From contig NZ_BMXQ01000002.1 in assembly GCF_014651835.1 (NCBI RefSeq), positions 744,001-808,000 of the forward strand: a stretch of 64,000 nt of DNA. Reading direction: 5' to 3'. How positions within the stretch are numbered: the stretch's first letter is position 1; the number at the start of each line of letters is the position of its first letter. The notes beneath the pieces were generated by a model that did not search any database, had not been told where the DNA came from, and was given only the letters and a program-made list of their open reading frames with translations. The translations under genes and the position numbers were made by a program. This DNA comes from Pigmentiphaga litoralis. Its GTDB lineage: Bacteria > Pseudomonadota > Gammaproteobacteria > Burkholderiales > Burkholderiaceae_B. Of this stretch, positions 59,814 through 64,000 are shown piece after piece.

Positions 59814-60525
59814 AGCCCCGGCCGGCGACGATGCCGCCCGCCGCGTCGCTGTCGAGATCATCGACTTCCTCCGGTGCGAATACGGCTCAAAGTTCGACCA
59901 GCAGTGGGGCAACGTTGATCCGGCCAAGTTGACCGAGCACTGGGCACAACGGCTCGTCGGCTACACCGCTGGCGAGGTCCGCCGCGGCATCCACGCATGC
60001 GCCACCCGGACTTTCGTGCCGACACTGCCCGAGTTCCTGGCGCTGTGCCGCCCAGCGTTGGCGCCTGAGCAGGCCTTCTACGTCGCCGTAGAAGGGCTGC
60101 ACGCCCGCCAGCGCGGCGAGATTGGCCACTGGCCGCACCCGGCAATTTACTGGGCGGCTGTGCGCATCGGGCAGCACGACATGCTTGCGTCTGGCTATAG
60201 CGGCCTCAAGGGGCGGTGGACGAACGCACTGCAGGACGTCATGGGCAAGGGAAAGTGGCAGGACGTCCCCGAGCCTGCTCTGGCGCTAGCTGCACCAGGC
60301 CAGTCGACGACGTCCGACGCGGAGGCACGGCAGCAGCTGGCCCGGCTGAACGCCGCGGTGGCTGGCGCCGTCAAGCCGGTACCTGCCCTGGCTGGCGGCC
60401 GGGACCTTCGGTGGGCGCATCGCATCCTGGAGCAGGACAAGCAGCCGACTGGCCGTCCACCGTCGATCAGCGTGCAGATGGCCGAGCGTGCCCTGCGCGC
60501 GGTTGGGGGGATCCCCAATGGCTGA
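59794..60525 (+). CDS. P-like replicative helicase loader
   Basis: 243 residues from ATG 59794, overlapping the initiator by 20 bases. Rich in aromatic and basic residues (TEHWAQRLVGYTAGEVRRGI, VPTLPEFLALCRPALAPEQA); this TLPEFLALCRP segment is like the FRALCRP-type motif of lambda P and related loaders. It would recruit DnaB to the origin. The last part is basic. It overlaps RusA by 8 bases. Confidence 0.75.
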   Translation: MLPTLVKAPAGDDAARRVAVEIIDFLRCEYGSKFDQQWGNVDPAKLTEHWAQRLVGYTAGEVRRGIHACATRTFVPTLPEFLALCRPALAPEQAFYVAVEGLHARQRGEIGHWPHPAIYWAAVRIGQHDMLASGYSGLKGRWTNALQDVMGKGKWQDVPEPALALAAPGQSTTSDAEARQQLARLNAAVAGAVKPVPALAGGRDLRWAHRILEQDKQPTGRPPSISVQMAERALRAVGGIPNG

Positions 60526-60955
60526 GATCCAGTTCGTTGTGCCCGGCGTGCCGGTAGGGAAGGGCCGCCCGCGCGCCAGCAAGACGAAAGTGGGCGTGCG
60601 CATGTACACGCCGGCCAAGACTGTCAGCTATGAGGCTGTCGTGGCCTATGCCGGGCGCCAAGCGATGGCCGGCCGCGATCCAGAGCAGGGCGCGGTCGCG
60701 GTGGCCCTGACCATCGTGGTGCCGATACCCGCCTCGTGGTCCGGCGCCAAGCAGGAGCGCGCCGCCGTGGGCGAGGTCATGCCGACCACGAAGCCGGACA
60801 TCGACAACATCGAGAAGGCGATCTTCGACGCGCTGAACGGTATCTGCTGGCGCGACGACGTGCAGGTGACCGACGTGCTGAAAAGCAAACGGTATGGCCG
60901 TCAGCCAGGCGTGCGCGTAACCATCAACCCACTGGAAGGGACAAAGGCATGTTGA
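60518..60955 (+). CDS. RusA-type Holliday-junction resolvase
   Basis: 145 residues, normal RusA length. Conserved blocks: VPGVPVGKGRPRASK near the N-terminus and TTKPDIDNIEKAIFDALNGI followed by CWRDDVQV, the acidic active site, near 85-110. It resolves branched recombination intermediates in phage DNA. Starts 8 bases inside the P-like gene. Confidence 0.9.
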   Translation: MAEIQFVVPGVPVGKGRPRASKTKVGVRMYTPAKTVSYEAVVAYAGRQAMAGRDPEQGAVAVALTIVVPIPASWSGAKQERAAVGEVMPTTKPDIDNIEKAIFDALNGICWRDDVQVTDVLKSKRYGRQPGVRVTINPLEGTKAC

Positions 60956-61197
60956 TCAAACGGATCGAGAACGCCTCGCGATTGCTCGGGGCTCCGCCAG
61001 ATTGGGACGGCAAGGACATGACATGCGGCGCGTTGCCGGTCATGGACGTTCTTACAGCGGAAGGCACCTTCATGGTTTCAGCATGGGAGCCCACGCCCAC
61101 CGAACTGGCCGCGCTCGCCGCTGGCGCCACGTTGAAGCTGTGGATCCGCGGCAGCTCGCACCCGGTCGTCGCAATAAGCGTGGGTGACGTCGCATGA
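60949..61197 (+). CDS. Small prophage protein, unknown
   Basis: 82 residues from ATG 60949 (overlap 7 bases with RusA). Centre ALPVMDVLTAEGTFMVSAWE, ending in VVAISVGDVA. No family recognised; a nin-region accessory protein. Confidence 0.6.
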   Translation: MLIKRIENASRLLGAPPDWDGKDMTCGALPVMDVLTAEGTFMVSAWEPTPTELAALAAGATLKLWIRGSSHPVVAISVGDVA

Positions 61198-61355
61198 GCG
61201 TCTTCCATCCTAGCAAGCCAAATCCGCGCAAGCCAGCGCCCGCCAAGCTGGAGGCGCCCGCGTTGAAGCGCAGCCGCGCTATGTCGTTCGCCGTCGACCG
61301 CCTCCGCGAAAGCCGCGCCACCACCGACCAAACTAAGCAGGAGCCCAAGTCGTGA
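61194..61355 (+). CDS. Very small basic prophage protein
   Basis: 53 residues (MSVFHPSKPNPRKPAPAKLE, then more Arg/Lys-rich sequence). ATG overlaps the upstream stop and the stop overlaps the next GTG (four-base overlaps on both sides), so it is very likely translated. Strongly basic; it may bind nucleic acid. Confidence 0.55.
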   Translation: MSVFHPSKPNPRKPAPAKLEAPALKRSRAMSFAVDRLRESRATTDQTKQEPKS

Positions 61356-61732
61356 AACCCCACATCAAGCTGGTACGGAAGGGCCTCTGGTCCTGCACTG
61401 GCGGCATTTCCCGCAGCGGCGTCAGTCCACGCCAGGCGTTCGACCGGTGGTATGCAGCCGTCGCCCTGATCGTGCCGGCAGCCCGGCTCCCGGTCTTCAA
61501 GCTGCCGCCGCCGCGCGTTGCCACGCCCATGACTGTGCGCCCGGATCACATCGAAGCCGCAGCCGGCGCCGCGTTGCTGGGCTACAGCGAGTCGATGGTT
61601 CGACGCGTGGCCGGTACCGTTCAGACGCGCCCATATGTGCCGCCGAAGGCACTACGTATCAATCAAGCCCGGGCGGCTGCCCACCAGCCCCCGATGATGT
61701 CCATCTCAAGCCGTGCAGGAGACTTGCGCTGA
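61352..61732 (+). CDS. Prophage protein, unknown
   Basis: 126 residues from GTG 61352. It begins MKPHIKLVRKGLWSCTGG and has FDRWYAAVALIVPAARLPVF; the C-terminal half is basic with PYVPPKALRIN. A possible NinX/NinG-region helper; no family recognised. Confidence 0.55.
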   Translation: MKPHIKLVRKGLWSCTGGISRSGVSPRQAFDRWYAAVALIVPAARLPVFKLPPPRVATPMTVRPDHIEAAAGAALLGYSESMVRRVAGTVQTRPYVPPKALRINQARAAAHQPPMMSISSRAGDLR

Positions 61733-62262
61733 TGTTCCACTCACCTGAAGAAGCGCTCGCGGTCGCCTTCACCATCACCGAGCTACCGATCGAACCGAAG
61801 AATGCAACTCAGCTCATCGTCGAAGCGCTGCGGGAGCGGTATGGGCTACAGATGCGACGGGTGCCCACCGGTCTGACGCCTCACGACTGGCACGCCCAAG
61901 CGGTGATGGTGCTGGAGTTCACCAAGCGAACTTTGATCAAGCGACCTGATCTTTGGAATGCGATCGTTGCCGAATACTCGCCACGAGTCGACGGCGCTCT
62001 GGCTATTCAGGCCGTGACCGGAATGTTGCTACCGGGATTGGGGTCTGAAGAACGTCTGCTCGCAGATCTCCTAGTAATGCGCCAATTCCGGGGCAGGCCA
62101 AGTCTCGAAACGATTGCAGTGCATTTTTCTGTGTCGCGACGAACGGTTGGCCGCAGAGAACGATATTGGAAAGAGCAAGTTGGACCGCTCCGCCAGAGAG
62201 CATTGCAAATGCTAGTTGCGCCGATGGTCGAAGCTGGCCTAGTGGACACCACCTCCGGATAA
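61732..62262 (+). CDS. Probable late-gene regulator (Q position)
   Basis: 176 residues. Its C-terminal half has a helix-turn-helix: PSLETIAVHFSVSRRTVGRR followed by ERYWKEQVG. Position at the end of the nin/replication block, before the cargo region, is where lambdoid phages put antiterminator Q or an analogous late regulator. The first half has ALAVAFTITELPIEPKNATQ. Sequence family not recognised, so the Q role is inference from position and helix-turn-helix. Confidence 0.55.
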   Translation: MFHSPEEALAVAFTITELPIEPKNATQLIVEALRERYGLQMRRVPTGLTPHDWHAQAVMVLEFTKRTLIKRPDLWNAIVAEYSPRVDGALAIQAVTGMLLPGLGSEERLLADLLVMRQFRGRPSLETIAVHFSVSRRTVGRRERYWKEQVGPLRQRALQMLVAPMVEAGLVDTTSG

Positions 62263-62387
62263 CTGGATTCAAAATCCGACTTTGCGTGATAAGCCAAGGT
62301 GGAACTAATGCATCGGATTCGTCCAGATTTGCATCAGATGGTTTGCTGATGCTCATAGACTAAGGACCAATGATCGGGGAGAAGACC

Positions 62388-62999
62388 ATGATACGAAACG
62401 CTGCAGCGAGCGCTACGATTGCATTTTTGACGGGCTGCGGCGGTTCCCTATACGTTGCGGACGAAAACTGGAACGCTCAACCCGGAATTCCATTCAGAGC
62501 AACGGAGGTTTATGTCATGCGGGGAGTGCTAAACAAACATACTGAAGGCAAGGATTGCGACAACACTCCTTTCGTCCGCACTTTGCCATTGCCTGCGGGT
62601 GCTCAGTATTTCGTCGCTTTCAAGGGAGCGATGCTTGCCAAATCAGAGTTCTCGGTAAATTTCGGGCCGAATGGCACCTTGTCCTCAGTGACACTTAATT
62701 CTGAACCGGGCGCTTCTGAGACGCTTAGAGCAACCTCCGATTTGTTGAAGTATGCGTTACCTGTGGCAACAGCCGCAACCGGCGGCGGCTTGCTCGGAAC
62801 TACTTTTAATGTGAGCACACCTTTTCCTGTTTCGCCGGAAGTTGCTAAGATGATGAAAGAGATGGCGAAGCGCGATACTGAAATCTCGCCGCCGGACGGT
62901 GCGGAGCCTCCTAAGGCGCCGCCCAAGATTGCGTGTAATAGTGGGGAGGACAAGGTAACACTTTTGCCGCTCTCAGCCGACCTAGAAAAGTATCGCTAA
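62388..62999 (+). CDS. Prophage-borne lipoprotein (low-GC cargo)
   Basis: 203 residues from ATG 62388, which follows GGGGAGAAG by 3-4 bases; an ATG at 62370 also has AAGGA nearby. The signal peptide ends LTGCGGSLYV, a lipobox, so the product is anchored in the cell envelope. The rest has no recognised domain; it has VTLNSEPGASETLRATSDLL and is rich in Thr, Pro and Ser near the end. GC and codon use are clearly lower than in the phage core genes. A terminator follows. Likely a moron gene expressed in the lysogen. Confidence 0.65.
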   Translation: MIRNAAASATIAFLTGCGGSLYVADENWNAQPGIPFRATEVYVMRGVLNKHTEGKDCDNTPFVRTLPLPAGAQYFVAFKGAMLAKSEFSVNFGPNGTLSSVTLNSEPGASETLRATSDLLKYALPVATAATGGGLLGTTFNVSTPFPVSPEVAKMMKEMAKRDTEISPPDGAEPPKAPPKIACNSGEDKVTLLPLSADLEKYR

Positions 63000-63085
63000 G
63001 TCGCATGGGTACGGACAAAGGACGGATACATAGACTTTTGCCCCAGCTTATGCCAGAATGTAGCAAGCTTGAAATAAGTATGACC

Positions 63086-63127
63086 AAAGCCCGCATGTCT
63101 CACGACGGCGGGCTTTTAGTTTTGGGG
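63086..63127 (+). terminator. Intrinsic terminator after the lipoprotein gene
   Basis: AAAGCCCGC (63086-63094) pairs with GCGGGCTTT (63108-63116), followed by a T-rich stretch. It is 87 bases past the lipoprotein stop and would end this transcript. A short open frame spanning it (63005-63187) is not convincing. Confidence 0.75.
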
Positions 63128-63190
63128 GCGCTGCGTGTTTTAAAGCGCTGCGATACAGTAGTCGCAGCACAGTTCCCCGAAAGGTAAAAC

Positions 63191-63670
63191 ATGAATTCAT
63201 ACGAAGTGGCAAAGCACGCCGCTGCTGCGGCTCTCAGCGAGCTGGAGGCCGGTCTTGAAGCCAAGAGACAGGCAGAAGCTGCAGAGGCAGCGCGAGTAGC
63301 TGCAATACTTGAGCCTGCTTTAGTAGAGGTCCGGCGTGTTTTTGAGTCGTATCGGGATCAGTTGAGCGCCGACGGGTTCACCGCTACCTTCGATACGCGG
63401 GAAGCGCATCCGCAAAAAATTGGGCTGGAAATTCAGTTTGACGGTCCACTCGCACGGCTCTCGCGGACCTACCGCAGGATTTATGTGACTGCTGAGATTC
63501 AGGGTCAACGTGTCATGATGACAGCTATAACCATCATGTCGTCTGGTTACAAACGGCCCGACATCGGTTCGTGGCAACTGGCGTCGGAAGACGATCTGTT
63601 GTCCTTCGGCGAGACGCTAGAGCTTGCCTGGGCAAAAATCTTCAAGACTGTATTTGAGCCACGGAAGTAA
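63191..63670 (+). CDS. Prophage protein, unknown (low-GC cargo)
   Basis: 159 residues. N-terminal acidic/alanine-rich helix (AAAAALSELEAGLEAKRQAE), probably a coiled coil, then a beta-rich part (VRRVFESYRDQLSADGFTAT, RIYVTAEIQGQRVMMTAITI). No family recognised. Ribosome site AAAGG lies about 6 bases before the ATG. It stands between two terminators, so it is its own small unit. Confidence 0.65.
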   Translation: MNSYEVAKHAAAAALSELEAGLEAKRQAEAAEAARVAAILEPALVEVRRVFESYRDQLSADGFTATFDTREAHPQKIGLEIQFDGPLARLSRTYRRIYVTAEIQGQRVMMTAITIMSSGYKRPDIGSWQLASEDDLLSFGETLELAWAKIFKTVFEPRK

Positions 63671-63701
63671 TACCACGGTAGTGTCCGCGCGACAGGAATT
63701 G

Positions 63702-63734
63702 AAGCCCCGAGTGGAGACCGCCGGGGCTTTTTTT
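63702..63734 (+). terminator. Intrinsic terminator
   Basis: AAGCCCCG (63702-63709) pairs with CGGGGCTT (63722-63729), followed by seven T (63728-63734). It ends the 63191-63670 transcript 32 bases past the stop. Confidence 0.85.
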
Positions 63735-63745
63735 ATGGAGATACG

Positions 63746-64000
63746 ATGCAGTCCCGCTCATCTGATTCCCCGCAAATACAGGTCCAATCCGATCTAGTCC
63801 ATGAGACCGTTTTCAACGCGAAAGTTTCTGGCAAGGATCTCGATGATTTGATTGTGTCGGGTGTCATGAGGCAGATCGGCCGGCCTGTGATGGACCGCAC
63901 CGGCGTGACGTGGAAGGTGGTGCATCGCAATGAGACGACTGCCACGGAAGGCACGCGGCAGATCGCCGAGGTAACGATTGTGGTCGACCATCGCACTGAT
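63746..64000 (+). CDS. Partial open frame at the right edge, unknown
   Basis: 85 codons from ATG 63746 to the window edge, without a stop. It begins MQSRSSDSPQIQVQSDLVHE and continues DRTGVTWKVVHRNETTATEG. GGAG lies just upstream. An open frame on the other strand over the same bases is less likely, as it would start within this gene and face the terminator. No family recognised; it may begin a new phage unit. Confidence 0.5.
   Translation, partial: MQSRSSDSPQIQVQSDLVHETVFNAKVSGKDLDDLIVSGVMRQIGRPVMDRTGVTWKVVHRNETTATEGTRQIAEVTIVVDHRTD

Larger units (their letters stand above)
51500..64000. mobile_element. Lambda-like prophage (left part, continues past the window)
   Basis: The block begins at the broken pilin gene and runs to the window end. 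It has integrase, DUF4224, a leftward early operon, S24 repressor, Cro-like protein, CII-like activator, YbcO-type nuclease, O- and P-like replication genes, RusA and a late-regulator candidate in lambdoid order. Most genes overlap by 1-8 bases. GC is near host level until about 62260, then falls in the cargo region. Head, tail and lysis genes are not in the window, so whether the phage is complete is unknown. Confidence 0.9.

Noticed and set aside
63005-63187. 60-codon open frame before the 63191 gene
   Set aside because: It runs through an intrinsic terminator stem and has no ribosome site.
63733-63996. Leftward open frame at the right edge
   Set aside because: The rightward frame in the same bases has a ribosome site after a terminator and a more protein-like composition.

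Overview
The window is high-GC DNA from a betaproteobacterium, most likely of the family Alcaligenaceae (Bordetella/Achromobacter/Pigmentiphaga type). The call rests on three Bug-type (tripartite tricarboxylate transporter) periplasmic receptors, several aromatic-catabolism cassettes each beside a LysR regulator or a Bug receptor, a DUF4148 protein, and an Eps-type exopolysaccharide locus of the betaproteobacterial kind. The genus is an inference.

Region 1 (1-4645, + strand) is a catabolic operon: the end of a fumarase/tartrate dehydratase alpha subunit, its beta subunit, a fumarate reductase-like flavoprotein, a 3-hydroxybenzoate 6-monooxygenase-type FAD enzyme and a fumarylpyruvate hydrolase. 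Read together this looks like the gentisate route ending in fumarate and pyruvate. Region 2 (4665-8587, - strand) has two tandem GT4 glycosyltransferases and a HAD phosphatase fused to a HerA-type ATPase. Region 3 (9034-15572) holds a DUF4148 protein, a MHYT-GGDEF-EAL protein, a CSS-EAL phosphodiesterase, a rubredoxin coupled to a cupin-fold protein, and a Bug receptor.

Region 4 (15577-35561) is a complete exopolysaccharide locus in three transcription units: an initiating polyprenyl-phosphate sugar transferase plus a WecG-type transferase (-); export protein, EpsL-like barrel, GMC oxidoreductase, epimerase and a glycosyltransferase-like protein (+); and Wzz/EpsF, EpsG kinase, Wzy-like polymerase, glycoside hydrolase, two GT2 enzymes, a flippase and an O-acyltransferase (-). 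Two long perfect hairpins lie where the last two units converge.

Region 5 (35823-43006) is a second aromatic or heteroaromatic degradation cluster (Bug receptor, MhpA-type hydroxylase, FAH hydrolase, extradiol dioxygenase, ACMSD-type amidohydrolase, GlcG/HbpS protein) with a divergent LysR regulator. Region 6 (43094-51244) is mixed housekeeping and accessory content: a ClpP-fold lipoprotein, LysR, a deacetylase/Bug pair, cupin, an OmpA lipoprotein, an alpha/beta hydrolase, a threonine dehydratase-like enzyme and a small membrane protein.

Region 7 (about 51500 to the window end) is the left part of a lambda-like prophage inserted into a small Flp-type pilin gene, whose truncated 5' end is still visible. 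It has an integrase and a DUF4224 protein, a leftward early operon of small overlapping unknown genes, an S24 repressor and Cro-like pair with a shared operator motif, a CII-like activator, a nin/replication block (YbcO-like nuclease, O-like initiator carrying iterons inside its gene, P-like loader, RusA), a probable late regulator, and then low-GC cargo including a lipoprotein. The structural genes and right end lie outside the window. I saw no tRNA, rRNA, insertion sequence or CRISPR array.
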